Positions 47,326 to 58,561 of a stretch of DNA of 64,000 nucleotides are shown here, in pieces. This stretch comes from Sternotherus odoratus (Eukaryota > Chordata > Testudines > Kinosternidae): contig JAVMKO010000009.1 in NCBI GenBank assembly GCA_032164245.1, forward strand, positions 78,501,212-78,565,211. The letters run 5' to 3'. The notes under the pieces are model-generated. The model saw only the letters and a program-made list of their open reading frames with translations, was not told where the DNA came from and ran no database searches. The position numbers and the translations under genes were made by a program. Numbering within the stretch: the first letter of the stretch is position 1; every line of letters starts with the position of its first letter.

Positions 47326-47479
47326 CACCCATTGGATTTGCTAGGGAAAGATCTGAAATAATTACAACTGGTAGTCTCTTGAAAGGATAGTCTAGGTCCT
47401 CTGCTGATTTGATTTGGGCTACAGCAATTTGCCGCAACTAAAAGTCTGGCTCAGAGTAGCTACACTTTTTCCTGCAGTA
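47326..47479. repeat. 150-bp direct duplicate, copy A
   Basis: It begins cacccattggatttgctagg, runs through aagatctgaaataattacaa and ends acactttttcctgcagta. By eye it is more than 80% identical to copy B 1.8 kb downstream in the same orientation. It does not match a family I recognise. Confidence 0.85.
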
Positions 47480-47524
47480 CATTTGTAAAACTGAGAAGTA
47501 TTAAATTGTTTGTAAATTGTTCAT

Positions 47525-48288
47525 GTTTCATATTGTGTTTGTTTCCATATTGTAACTGTTTCATATTGTGTGTTTGTTTCCATATCGTAACTCAGACTCC
47601 ATTTTTTTTACTCCTGTCTTAAACTCCATTTTAAAATGCTCACTCCACTTTGTCTATAAAACCCTGATGTAACCTAATTAGTTTAGATGTGTGAATGAGG
47701 TATGCATGGATGATGGAATCAACCTCCAGCCAGTCCTGATGAAAAAGTGTGAACACCAACCATTGAAGAACAAAGCAAAAGGAGTCTACCTTAAAGAAAA
47801 AGAACAAAAGTCCAAATTGAAAAAAACATCAAAGCCAGGTCCCAGGCTGAAAGTCATGTCTGCAATTGACGGATAATCAATCAACAGATCCCAGAGGCAG
47901 CATGACACAGCAAGACCAACAGATTCTAAATCCAAACTGAAACCCTACAAAAAGGCTGGGTGAGCTAGCAGACTTTGGGTAACGTTCTGCTGCCAACACC
48001 AAGGGGTATCGGTGCGCGCCTGACAGAGACCCAACCCCTCCTTGTGCCAGGCTCTCTTGGCCAGTTAGCCGACACAAGCTGCGAACCCAAGCTGCGAACC
48101 CAAGCCGCGAATCCAAGCTACATTCAGGACGGGTAACTATAGAGCAGCTGCAGAACATCTGGGGTGTGTGTGTGTGTGTTGTGTACACATAGGTGTTAAA
48201 TATTAGCTATTAATTATTGTATTATAATAAACGTGACATTCTTGTCTTATCCCCTGAAAAGATCCTGTGTAGTTTTCTGTACAACACA
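47525..48288 (+). mobile_element. LTR, ERV-like, family shared with 32085
   Basis: A TATA-like ctataaaa lies at 47655-47662, a tg run at 48164-48178, aataaa at 48226-48231 and cctgaaaagatcctgtgt near 48257. At the 5' edge a 33-35 bp unit (tgtttcatattgtg ... gtaac) is duplicated, 47525-47592. A 14-bp motif gctgcgaacccaag repeats at 48077-48105. It separates the two halves of the 47.3/49.1-kb duplicate. Boundaries are approximate. The 61-codon frame at 47691 is basic but unsupported. Confidence 0.55.
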
Positions 48289-48737
48289 TTGAAGGATGAA
48301 AGGAGGTTTCTCCTCAAATCAGGGTGCAACAATCTCTGTCTTTCAAAGGGCTAAACTGAGGTTGACATTTTGGAGTCTCCCAATCCTTTGCTCTTTTGGC
48401 CAGCAAAGCACTCAGTTGGTGGCACAGGGTAGAGAAAGTGGTTTTCTTGCTCGAATGACTTTTCCAGCTGACAAGCTTTTGAATGTATTCAGCTGGAAAG
48501 TTGAAGGGCAGCAGAAGGCAATTAGAGTGGAGACATAGGGATGTTATGTGGAGCTTCGTAGATGAGAACAAGATGCTTGTAAGTGGTGCAAACATATGAG
48601 GAAGGCATTGGAAGTACTCTAAGGGATCATTTAGGTTCATGGTGGAAAGAAACAAAGGTGGTTTTAGCGTCAACAGTTGAAATAACCTCGGAGGAAGAGC
48701 CAGTCAAATGAGATTGGGAGTGCTGTGACAGAGTTTC

Positions 48738-48815
48738 GTACCTGTGTGTGTGTGTGTGTGTGTGTGTGTACACACACACAGGTACAAAACACACACACAC
48801 ACACACAGGTACAGA
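48738..48815. repeat. TG/CA microsatellite forming a hairpin
   Basis: gtacctgtgtgtg... runs into ...cacacacaggtac, an almost perfect inverted repeat. A second CA tract with caggtacagaaca follows. Alternating purine-pyrimidine composition makes it Z-DNA- and cruciform-prone. Confidence 0.9.
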
Positions 48816-49125
48816 ACACAATATACATATTAGAGCTGATAAAGTATTTTTAATGAAACTTTTCTCTGTTTCTTCAAGGCTAAAATGCTTCACAGAGACG
48901 TATGATTTTTTTTTTAATGAGAGTTTTATTAGGTAGGTTTCTCATGTCCCAATGAACTCTGGGTCACAATTAGAGAGACTCTCTATAGCCCAGTGACACT
49001 AAGCTGGTATTCAGGTTCAAGTCGTTTTTCTGTCTTAGAGCAGAAGAAGAGGAGGCTGTGTAAACTGAGGTTTTTACAAGATTTGAATATAAGGAGAGTC
49101 TTGTGTGCGTATATACACCCATTGG

Positions 49126-49266
49126 AATTGCTAGGGAAAGATCTGAAATAATTACAACTGGTCGTCTCTTGAAATGGTAGTTTAGGTCCACATTTGATTT
49201 GAATTGAGCTACAGCAATTTACAGCAACTGAGTCTGACCCAGAGTATCTACACTTTTTCCTGCAGT
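49126..49266. repeat. 150-bp direct duplicate, copy B
   Basis: It begins cacccattggaattgctagg and ends acactttttcctgcagta, parallel to copy A at 47326. Differences are mostly substitutions with one or two single-base gaps. Similarity stops abruptly on both sides. Confidence 0.85.
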
Positions 49267-49269
49267 AAA

Positions 49270-52200
49270 TGGAAGAATGTAATATGATGATCTATAAAGA
49301 CCTACTGACATAAGAATAGCATTTGTTGTATTATGTTTGTAGGTTCAGTAAAGTTATGAAAATGAAAATAGCTTCCTGCATACAGCTCTTGACAGGTGAA
49401 AGGTGAATGTCATGGAGAATGGAGATGAAGAGTTGTGCTTTCAAGATGTTGTTGGGAAAAGTGCAAAAAAATTTTAAAGGTGCCTATACATTGTGAGGAC
49501 AGTTAGGAGAGAATATTAATTAACATGCAGGTTGGACACACTTGTGAAGGAAAGGGGAGGGTGTCAGTTGAGTTGATACTGAATTTGAAGAGGCCGTGTG
49601 CCACTACAGGAGATCCTAAATACTGCACAGCTAATATAGAAACTATAACTTCATTTAAACATAGCCAGAACTTAATTTGCTTTTATTTGCTCCTGAGGTA
49701 ATTTAAAATGTATATGATAGAAATGTTTCGTTATAAAATATTTAAATGCAGAAATCCCTTAATTACAAGGATTCAAATAGTAACACCCCTATATTTTACT
49801 TTTCCTTAAAACACCTAAGAATTTAAAATAATGCCCTTTCCACCTGTCATTTGTTAGTAAAATTGTTTTAAACAACTATTAATACTTTGACTTGTTAGAT
49901 AAATCCACATACAAAAAGGAATAAAATATATTTGGAATGGTTGATATGACAATTCAATTTATAGTCTGATTTAATAAACAGAATTCCTAAGCTCATAAGT
50001 ATTCTTTTTTTTTCTTCAATTTTAAATCTGCTTTAGAAAACATCTGAGTAATTCATCACTTCTGAAATTGAGGCAATCCTGCTTTACTGGATTACACACA
50101 GCTGAATACTTAAGCAGTAAATCCCAACAAATCAGTCATTATCACCAGTTAAATGTGCCCGAGTTAAAAATGTGATGTGCTTCAATAAACAACCCAAACT
50201 GTGGTAAGAGATGAATTTTTAGGAAAGGGATATTAAATTTATTATAGCAAATATGCTTTACTAATGAGGCCAAACTTTTTGCAACTTCATCAAATAAAGA
50301 TAAGTCAATAGGTTGCAAAAAGGTTAAAACACCTGAAAAATATCACTGCAATAGGAACTCTAACAATATTTTAAAATGAACCAACTTGACCATAACAGAG
50401 ATATTTGAGAGGATCACTTAGGTTTTTTTCGTCTGTCTTCCATAGTCATGAACGGCTAGTCTCCTTCCATGTGCCTTTTTGTGCTATCCTTGTCTGATTC
50501 ACAAAATTGTACTTGCCTTACAATATCCCCACTAATGATGAGTTTAAAAAAACGATGTAATTGTGATCTCCTATGCAATAGAGAAGGTCCTAGCATCTCC
50601 CAGGTGCTAGTGGACTTTTATAGTGGGCATGACCAGTATTGCTCGTAATGTGAAGGGCGTTCAGGGTACAGTTCCAAAGTCAGAGAAATTTTCTTAAGTG
50701 CTCAAAGATCACCTTTGGTTGTGTCCCTCCATAGTGGAATCTGACTCAACCACATGGTTTGGATTATCTTCTGGAGTTGTCTCAAGGTCTCACTCAGGAT
50801 TTTACTTATAGGGAGACCCAGATATCTGTTTCCCAAAGTTAAATGGGTCTTCTATCTAAGCTTCTAGGTCAGGCCCATTTCTAGTTAAAATTCCTGTTAA
50901 ACAAAAACTCTCATGCAGCCTTAGCTAGGGTTTCACCACTGCTCCATCATATGAATTGTATGTTCCTTTAGCGCAGATGACTAGCTTCTAAATAAATTGA
51001 AGCATCATCTTTGCATCCTGGCCACGCAAAGAAAAAATGAAACAATTTAGTACCCTGTAAAATGTACTTCTTTCATCCTCCTGTTAAGCACAAAATCTTT
51101 TTCCAAAAACCAACCGAGTTTTGGATGGCAAAGAGAATGTTTTACTACAGTGATAGGAATCCACCCCAATGGCAGCAATCAAAGAGCAGCATGAACTTGA
51201 TCAGAAACAAAGAAAAAGGGACTGTGAGGCAGCTTCTTTCTTAAATTTTCATTTTTAGTAGGAAGAGTTAAGGAGCTATTCATACTGCTAACATCAAGAG
51301 CAATGGTGCCCTTCCTGTACACAGGTCTTTGATAAAAAAGTGAAGGTGTGTCTTCAGTACTCAAAGGCATTACCAACAAAGAATGGAGGTGAATAGGAAG
51401 GGGAACTGAGCACACCTTCCTACTGTACCTTGCATTTAATATTGCTGCCAGACGCTCCCCACACAGTTCAGCACTTCTAATTGTGGTGACCCCGTTTAAC
51501 TAGGAAGTAGGTATTTGATCTCCAGCCTCTACCCTGTGTGACTTTTTTTAGATGAGTTGTTCAATCTCTGTACTTGAGCACCTGTGAGTTGGAGTTGAAA
51601 CCTTGCTTACCTAATTCGTTGAGTTTTGTAAAGCACTTTTCAGAGGGAAAGTGCTATTCAAGGGCCAAGTATTTTTTATCATTAGAGATGTGGGGAGGGG
51701 GGTCTTAACCAGAATCCCTTCAAAAATTGGATAATGTAGGAATCTTTGGAACAAAACCTGCTCTTACAGTGGTAGCCAAAATCACATGAGATTTGTTCAC
51801 TAAATGCATACTATGTGGGGTGTGAAATATTAAGAGGCTTGGTAACAATGACACACTTGAAACCAAACCCTACTGTGGCTCTGATTTGGCTGGCTACTCA
51901 AAGACTACAATGTATCTGGATCCAAACCTCAACTCCTTCAACCTATGTGATTATTATTGTCACCAGACATATTTGCCTTTGTTAAACACCAAAAAATAGG
52001 AGTTAAATTCACCTGTAATTGCCGATATGACTAATTAAATGGAACAACATGAGTACGTAACATAATTACATTTTTTTCCATTGGTGAAATAAGACCCTGA
52101 TCCTGCAAATGTCTCTTCTGGGATGGATCTCAGTGTCTGTACAGAATAGGGAGCCTTAATGGTGAAGTCAACATTGTGTCCTATTCCATGGGTTGAACAA

Positions 52201-52300
52201 TTTATACTATCCCCGAGCATGGCAATAAACTCCACCAATGGCATTGTTTCCATAATTACTATTGTATGTGCCAAGGGAAAGTAAAAGGAAATTGGGTGGG
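49270..52300. other. unassigned AT-rich stretch, few recognisable repeats
   Basis: No gene and no transposon that I can name over 3 kb. 49650-50400 is the least repeat-like part, with many taatta/ttaat words. This could be slowly evolving non-coding sequence, but nothing in a single sequence proves it. 51490-51670 faintly resembles a MIR-type tail. Confidence 0.4.
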
Positions 52301-52308
52301 AGGTGGTG

Positions 52309-52910
52309 TGATGGAGTATCGACCCCACACAGGACTGGAAGAGGTTAAGGTGGCCTTGTCAGCCTGTTAACTCCAGAGGCTGCACCTGGAGGAAGAGCCA
52401 GAGAACAGGGTTTGATTGCAAGCAGGCTCAGCTGGGAAGGCACAGGCAGGGCCTATAAGGCCAGGAAGCCGGCAAGAGACAAGGGCAGCAGTCACTCCCT
52501 GGGAAGAGGGAGTAGGGTTTGGAGTTGGTGCTCCCAGAGAAAGCGGGGGATGGGGACATCAGAATAGTAGGAAACAGTCCGAGGAAGAGCAGTGAGGGCT
52601 GGGAAAGAAAGCCCAGACCTGCAGGGCTGAGGGTCCCTGAACTGAAATCTGGAGTAGATGGCGGGCTTGGGTTCCCCTACCACTTACTGAAGAAGTGGCA
52701 GCTGAGGCTGTGAATGGGAAGACTGCCCAGGGCTGCTGAAGGATAGACTTTAGTATACCACAGAAAGGGTGAATGCTGAGTGACCTGGCCAGAGGGCTGA
52801 GTCATGCAGAGAGTGCTCAGATTCCTGGAATAAGAGAGGGGCTAGAGACCAGAAAGAAAGAGATGAGTGACCGCATGCAACCCTGGGAAGGAGGATTGAC
52901 CTGATGAGCT
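52309..52910 (+). mobile_element. LTR-like copy, family shared with 2363
   Basis: It begins tgatggagtatcgacccc, has a TATA-like gcctataaggccaggaag (52451-52468) and shares tgggttccccta with the first copy. It is longer and better preserved downstream of the TATA-like box. No aataaa or target duplication was found, so the 3' boundary is approximate. Confidence 0.5.
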
Positions 52911-53017
52911 AATCCTGAATATGGCCAGGAGTGGGTGTTGGACTAGCAGTGAGTAGAGTGGGGGAGATCAGGAGCCAAACAAAATGGGGCAAATTCTGCT
53001 CTGAAGCAGGTTTCACT

Positions 53018-53089
53018 GGGTGAAATCTTGGTACCATTGAAGTCAATGGCAAAACTCCCATTGTCTTCAAAGAGGTCAGGATTTCACCT
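53018..53089. mobile_element. palindromic MITE ('gggtgaaatcttgg')
   Basis: gggtgaaatcttgg and tcaggatttcacct are inverted ends. The centre, attgaagtcaatgg then actcccattgtcttcaa, is itself inverted. It is a better-preserved member of the 44609 family. Confidence 0.65.
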
Positions 53090-53099
53090 ATTAACCTAA

Positions 53100-54245
53100 A
53101 CACATTTAGGCCAGGTTGATTTTAGTCTAATTGAAATCAATGCCAGTAAATGCACTGATAGACACTATGGAAGTTCTAATAACACTTCTTTAGTGGGAGG
53201 ATCTGAATATCTCCTACATAACTTAGTCATGGTGATAAACTTCATAAAAGCAACACTATCAAATATTCTGTCTCAATCCAATTCTAGCTCTTCTATTTGA
53301 CAATCCTCCTTTGGGGTGGGGATAACTTCTTACAAAGAACAAAAATATTTCACTTGATCTCCGTCTCCTTTTACATTTTTGAGTCTGCGTCTTGATCACA
53401 GTTCTCTCTATCTCTAGTAGATATTGTATTGAAGTGAAGGAAATGGGCTGATAAAAGAGAACAATAAAGAGCCCATAAAAATCTCAGCATTTGCATTGCG
53501 TTGGCTGTACTGCGGGCTATAGCAGATGACACCCTGGGGGTCTAAATGTATTTCTCAAATTCCTTAAGGAAAGTTACAGGGAACCTTCCTTTGACAAAAA
53601 CATAATGAGCCCTGGTTAATCGTTGCTGGGTTTGTCTATTTGTCTGGGTACACAACAGTGGCAATTTGTCCTGCATATACACACTATCAATTGTCTCTCT
53701 GAATGTTCTGGAATCTAAATAAAAAGGTCCCCTCTTAACCCCCTCTGGGTCTGGTGATAACTGTGGAAACACACATTTCAGAAAGTAAAGATATTTTAAT
53801 ATAAATAATCCACTAATATACATATACATGGGATTTTATGTGACAAATGGTATAGTCAGAGCTCTCTCAATATTCTGATATGCACCCTTAGTATGCTTAC
53901 TTTACATGCACAAAAATATGGGAAGAAAATTGCCTCTTATTTCTTGCCAGGGGCAAAGCAGTAGCAACAGAAACTACTTACTGGATGAAAGAAAAAAACA
54001 CCATGCTTATTGCTGAGTGTTATTCATGTTTATACCTCATGTTGTGAAAAAGATTCTTATCCATAATCTATAACTACATTTTAAACAAGTTAAAAAGCAC
54101 AAAAAAAGATGTCTAGATATGTCAGATAAAGGGAGAAAAATGAGCTAACAATTCATGGGAGTAGAACATCATGTAATTAAATTGAATTTAACTCTTCAAG
54201 CAGTTGGTTTTGCTGAACAGTGAAATTAATGGACAGTAGCATAAT
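53100..54245. other. unassigned AT-rich stretch
   Basis: No gene or nameable element; the 95-codon minus-strand frame at 53542-53829 lacks motifs. Confidence 0.4.
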
Positions 54246-54249
54246 AGAA

Positions 54250-54251
<2 letters not shown>

Positions 54252-54337
<86 letters not shown>
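54252..54337. repeat. (AT)n microsatellite, about 43 units
   Basis: This is an uninterrupted alternating AT run of about 86 bp. It is self-complementary, prone to cruciform extrusion, and likely to be length-polymorphic and error-prone in assembly. Confidence 0.97.
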
Positions 54338-54338
<1 letters not shown>

Positions 54339-54724
54339 CCCTACTCACGGCTGCAGTGTTTTGGGTAGTGAGATTTATACATCTCAGTTGTGACTTGGTG
54401 GCGTCTCATTATGAAATAATATAGGTGACGCGGCATCTGTTTTGGCTTTCAGACATGGTTTAAAAATAGAGCACACCTAAGGGCAGGAATTGGTGGTTTG
54501 AATGTCCCCTAACTGGAATTACTCATTTGGAACCCTTTGAGCATGGTATAGAACTGCAGAAATGATGCTATAGATTACCCCATAAACCCCTAGTATAGTT
54601 AACGTTTTGATTTTTGGGGTGGAGAACTCCTTTGGACTGAAATTTCTCATTCTTGTTCAAAGTGCAAAAGTTTGTTCATGGAACTCTTGCACAATATTTA
54701 CTCCGCCATTCTGTATTTAGGAAG

Positions 54725-54754
54725 TGTGTGTGTGTGTGTGCGCGCGCACGTGCG

Positions 54755-54782
<28 letters not shown>
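54725..54782. repeat. TG-CG-AC tract, Z-DNA-prone hairpin
   Basis: Eight tg units, cgcgcgcacgtgcg and twelve ac units follow one another without interruption of purine-pyrimidine alternation except at one point. The two flanks are complementary, so it can fold. Confidence 0.95.
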
Positions 54783-54785
<3 letters not shown>

Positions 54786-54840
54786 CCATTTTCCCCATCC
54801 CCATCTCATTTGTTTTTTTTAAAATAACTTATTTAAAATA

Positions 54841-55259
54841 GAGTTAACAAAGTCCTGTGGCACCTTAAAGACTAACTAGGGGGTTCCCCCCAGCCTCTAT
54901 GCTTTGAGTACAAAGGCTGGGCCTCTTCTATGCCAGACCAACAAGTCCTCCACCCCAAGACACCTCCACCTTGCCAGTTGGGGTTCTTGGGGTTACCAAT
55001 CGCTGCCACCAATCGGGTATACTTCCAAAACCTTGGAGGGGCCCCCGATCTTCCCCTAACCCTGACTTTATACCCCCTCCCTGGGTTTTAAAGTCAGAAA
55101 CTGGAAGACTGCTTCCCTTCACGCTGACCAGCTGAAGGCAGACTTCCCTTAACCCTGTCTCTCTCAACCTGAGAGCCAGACCCTAACTTTGTACCCCTTT
55201 AAGGTGCCACAGGACTTTGTTAACTCTGCTATTCCAGACTAACACGGCTACCACCCTGG
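54841..55259 (+). mobile_element. composite Penelope-like fold-back with foreign cargo
   Basis: The unit is flanked by ttatttaaaata at 54829-54840 and 55260-55271, a perfect 12-bp target duplication. Inside, 54841-54870 and 55197-55226 are perfect 30-bp inverted arms, both containing the family motif with ggtgccacaggactttgtta. The right arm continues into the family 3' end, gactaacacggctaccac. Between the arms lie about 326 bp of unrelated, C-rich sequence. One target duplication around the whole implies a single insertion event with template switching. Confidence 0.85.
54880..55196 (-). mobile_element. cargo inside fold-back, LTR-like sequence
   Basis: It is C/T-rich on the plus strand. On the minus strand it has gggtataaagtcaggg (TATA-like, 55062-55077) and tggtggcagcgattgg (55003-55018), which resembles sequence at LTR/primer-binding borders of turtle endogenous retroviruses. 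No complete LTR ends are seen. The identity is uncertain. Confidence 0.4.
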
Positions 55260-55271
55260 TTATTTAAAATA

Positions 55272-57070
55272 ATGTTTTATATTTTAGAATTCAAATTTTA
55301 GCTACTTCTCAAAGCAGAAAAGCAACTTTGGGGGAACCTAGTTTTATAAAGCAGAGCAATAACTCAATTGCATGTGAAGAACATGTAATTTTCCTTAATA
55401 ACTAAAATGTGTATCTAATTAAATTAATGCATAGCTCGACTTTGCCCCCAGCCAGCTACATCCTGCCCTTCCTACTCATGTAATGCCATCCATCTACCTT
55501 GAAAATGGCATTTGAAAGTGGTTTCCTTTCTGCTGAGTCCCAAGTCCCTCGCTATACAATTTTGCACACACTGATGCACACAGCTCCACAACGGGTAAAT
55601 TAACATTAGAGTCTCCTAAACTACCCCCCCCATCCCTTGTGACAAGCTATGAGCAGTTAAGTGCTCCTTTAACCTATTCTCCATCACTAAGCTCCCATTG
55701 CCAAACAAACATCTGTTCCCAAATACACTTCCAGTTCCTCCAGTGGTGGCAAGCTGACACAAACCTGTGGGTAACCAGTGTGGAGTCTCATTTTGAGGGA
55801 CCACCACGGTCTTACATATGTTTCCCACTTTTGACAGAAAACCAAATCCAATTAGTGTTGGATTAGTGAACTTTGCCCTTTGTTTCTGGAAAAACAGCAA
55901 GCAACTTTACACAAAGGCAAACTAGCTTCAAGAGCATTCTCACCATCAGACTGGGGGCTTTGCATTTACTACTCGTTAGTTGTGTAATCATATTTGATCT
56001 CCTTGCTGCAAGCCTCATCCCATAAGCCTTCTGTGTATATTGCTTTGAGGTCTCCGAGAAGCCTCATTAGCAGCTATGGGTGTGCCTGGGAAAACTTCAT
56101 TTCTGGAGAGAGGCTATGTTGTTGCACTAAAATATTGCCATGATTTTCTCTGAAAGGGTCCCTTTTACAATTTGTCAAATTGGTCTTGTTTAATAGAAAA
56201 AAACCTGATTTCTGGAAAATTTCTTATTTCCAGATAAATGGTTGAAGTTTTTGCAGGTACTGTATAGGTCTCTCGAATTGTTTCCTGAGTGCACATGTGT
56301 TAGCTGTCCTTAGCTTTAATGGTGTTTACATTTACATGACAGCTAAGACCTAGTTTATATTAGAAAACGTTTGCTGTTATGTCTATACAGACAACGTTCA
56401 GCCAGCAAAATAAGATATACTGGCAAAAGCAACTGAATCTACACGAGGGTTTTAGATGGTATGTAAATGTAAAAATAATCATGCCCCCAACCCACATTAT
56501 TATGCCAACAAAAGTTTCTAGTATGGAGATGTACTTAGTTCAAAGCACTAGGATCTAAAGGCTGGAATAAACTAACACTTTAAATGTAGTATAAACTTCC
56601 ACACCATTCTACCTAATGAGTTACAGCAACCCCCAACCATTTTAAACTTGCCTTTTATGTTTAATTTCAAATTCAAACCTTAGTTCATGTTCATCAAAGG
56701 ATTTGGAACTTCCCTGAGAATCATGGTCTTTCTTTTATTTATTAACTTAATCAGCCCCACTGGTATCAACTGAATTTCACCTGGAGAGTTTGATTTCGAA
56801 TGCACTTAAAACTCAAAGTGAAACTTGAGGGTCTCAACTCCATTCTTCAAAACTGAAGGCCACTTTCACACGACCTGCAAAGCAAGACAGCTGAGTTTTA
56901 CACTGCTCTCAAGTTGGGTGCGCTTCTGGGGCACAGACTACATTAAATCCTGCCTTACATTATCTGCCTTTTTGCTTCACTGTTGTGAGAAATGTATCAA
57001 GCCATTCAGAAAGAGAAATGGCTGTTTGTCTCCTTGTACGCTCACAGCACTTTTCCAGCCAGTGGGAAGA
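55272..57070. other. unassigned AT-rich stretch
   Basis: No gene. A 94-codon frame at 55616-55900 (minus) and a 93-codon frame at 56825-57106 (plus) have no motif. Confidence 0.4.
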
Positions 57071-57077
57071 AGGCAGA

Positions 57078-57211
57078 GGCCACATCTACACTACCCACCA
57101 GGGTAATTCAAGGTAAATTGACCTAAAATATGTCAACTTCAGCTATGCTATTCACATAGCTGGAATTAGTGTATATTAGGTCGATCTCCTCCCCCCAGTA
57201 TAGACCTGGCC
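57078..57211. mobile_element. MITE with 'ggccacatctacacta' ends
   Basis: ggccacatctacacta (57078-57093) is inverted as cagtatagacctggcc (57196-57211). The internal tcaacttcagctatgctatt and cacatagctgg blocks match the copy at 20405-20662. Confidence 0.75.
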
Positions 57212-57230
57212 AGAGACACTGAATGGAGCA

Positions 57231-57317
57231 AAAGCGACAAGGAGTCTTGTAGCACCTTCTAGACTAACAGATTTTAGGGATCATGAGCTTTCATGGGTTA
57301 AGACCCACTTCATCAGA
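57231..57317 (-). mobile_element. 87-bp Penelope-like insertion starting at the hammerhead core
   Basis: It is flanked by tgaatggagca at 57220-57230 and 57318-57328, a perfect 11-bp target duplication. On the minus strand the insert starts tctgatgaagtgggtctta and ends aagactccttgtcgcttt. The 5' junction lies at the base just before CUGAUGA. The 3' end is also short of the family terminus 'aacacggctacc', so the copy is truncated at both ends. Confidence 0.85.
57276..57316 (-). ncRNA. hammerhead-ribozyme-like motif (best core)
   Basis: On the minus strand: CTGATGA (57310-57316), an extra AG, stem II tgggt/accca with a 4-nt loop, GAAA (57289-57292), then agc-tcat-gat and C at the expected cleavage position. 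The catalytic core boxes are intact; stem III has one mismatch. Because the insertion begins at the core, the upstream half of stem I is replaced by host sequence. Autonomous cleavage is therefore unlikely. Confidence 0.5.
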
Positions 57318-57639
57318 TGAATGGAGCACTAAGTCCTAAGGGCTAACATGCATTGCAACTCAAAAAGCCACTAAATCACAGCTAATTTGGTAAATCCCAA
57401 GGTTTACTTTAGACACGCTAAATCCAAACTAATGTAAAGACTATTCAATTAATTTTTAAGTCTCTTTGTAAACCAGTAAATCACGGTACCTTTGCACTAT
57501 TGTACAGCAGACATTTGCAATGGTCGAGTAATTAAATACAAATCTCTCCAACAATTGCAGTTTAATTATACGGCAAAACACTTTTGGGAGGCATCAAAAA
57601 TATAATCCCAGAAAGAGGCTTCCATTAATGATGAAGAAG

Positions 57640-57746
57640 GATGATTTTGTGGTGAAGGTGCTGGATTGGGAGGTCAGAGATCGGGGTTCATTACCTGTCT
57701 CTGTTACATATTTTTTCTCTGACCTTGGGAAACTCTCTTGATCTCT
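57640..57746 (+). mobile_element. MIR-like SINE fragment
   Basis: ttgtggtgaaggtgctggat, then gaggtcagagatcggggttc, then acctgtctctgttacat and tctgaccttgggaaactctc follows the MIR head-to-core order, including the box B-like segment. It is cut at 57746 by the CR1 copy. Confidence 0.7.
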
Positions 57747-57950
57747 GAACATAAGAACAGCCATACTGGGTCAAGTCAATGGTTCATCTAGCCCAGTATC
57801 CCGTCTTCTGAAGTGGGCAGTGCCGGGTACTTTGGCCATCCTCCACTCCCAGTTTCTGGTAATCTGCCAGTGTCCCCACTAATGGCTGCGTGTAAATCCT
57901 AGAAATGCTATCCAATGTTCTAGGGTTTATCCCTGAACTAGAGCAGGATC
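57747..57950 (-). mobile_element. CR1 LINE 3' end
   Basis: On the plus strand, gaacataagaacagccatac and tgggtcaagtcaatggttca, then tctagcccagtatcccgtct match the reversed 3' UTR of a common sauropsid CR1 subfamily ending in reiterated gttcttatg. It inserted into the MIR copy. Non-coding and 5'-truncated. Confidence 0.85.
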
Positions 57951-58550
57951 TTGAAGCCAGATCTCCCTCCTCCTATGGGAATGTCCCAACCACTAGGCTA
58001 TAGAGTGTACTGGAGTGGGTCTCCTTGTCTGTCTGAAGCTGTTCCACTTTGTATAAATAATTAAGTATTCATTGGGGTAGAGGCAGAAACCCAGCTGTCC
58101 CACTCCTATGTGAGTGCCCTAACCCTAAGTCATTCTCACTCCCTGGCCCAATGAATATTCCAGCATTGTCTATAAAGTGAAATGGCTTTAGCAGAAAAGA
58201 CTGAGCAACTCACTCCAGAATAGCCTAGTGGTGGGGACACGAACCCAGGTCTCCCTCATTCCAGGTGCAAGCTCCTGCTCCAGAGCAGGGATTTGCACCT
58301 GCATTTTCCATATCCCAGGGGAGTGCCCAGCCATTTGGGTACTGAACTTTCTTTTCTCAAAATTCAAACTTTCACAACATGGAATTTTTGTTTTCTGGTC
58401 AGCTCGACTGCGCTAACATCAGAGTTTAAAAGAAAAATAGCCTTGAGTTGGCCATTACACTTACCTGATGCATCTTTAGAGTACTGTTAGGCAACAGAAC
58501 AAACAGATTACCTTACCATGGTACTGCCTCAGTATTTCTGTTTGCCAGTG
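57951..58550. other. unassigned stretch, possibly old SINE pieces
   Basis: 58070-58150 and 58215-58270 have word orders (gaaacccagctgtccc, cgaacccaggtctccctc) resembling tRNA-derived SINE heads in either orientation, but they are too diverged to call. Confidence 0.35.
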
Positions 58551-58561
58551 TACCTACATGG

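Noticed and set aside
47691..47876. 61-codon Lys-rich frame as a small basic protein
   Set aside because: It lies inside the LTR-like block and no homologue or start context supports it.
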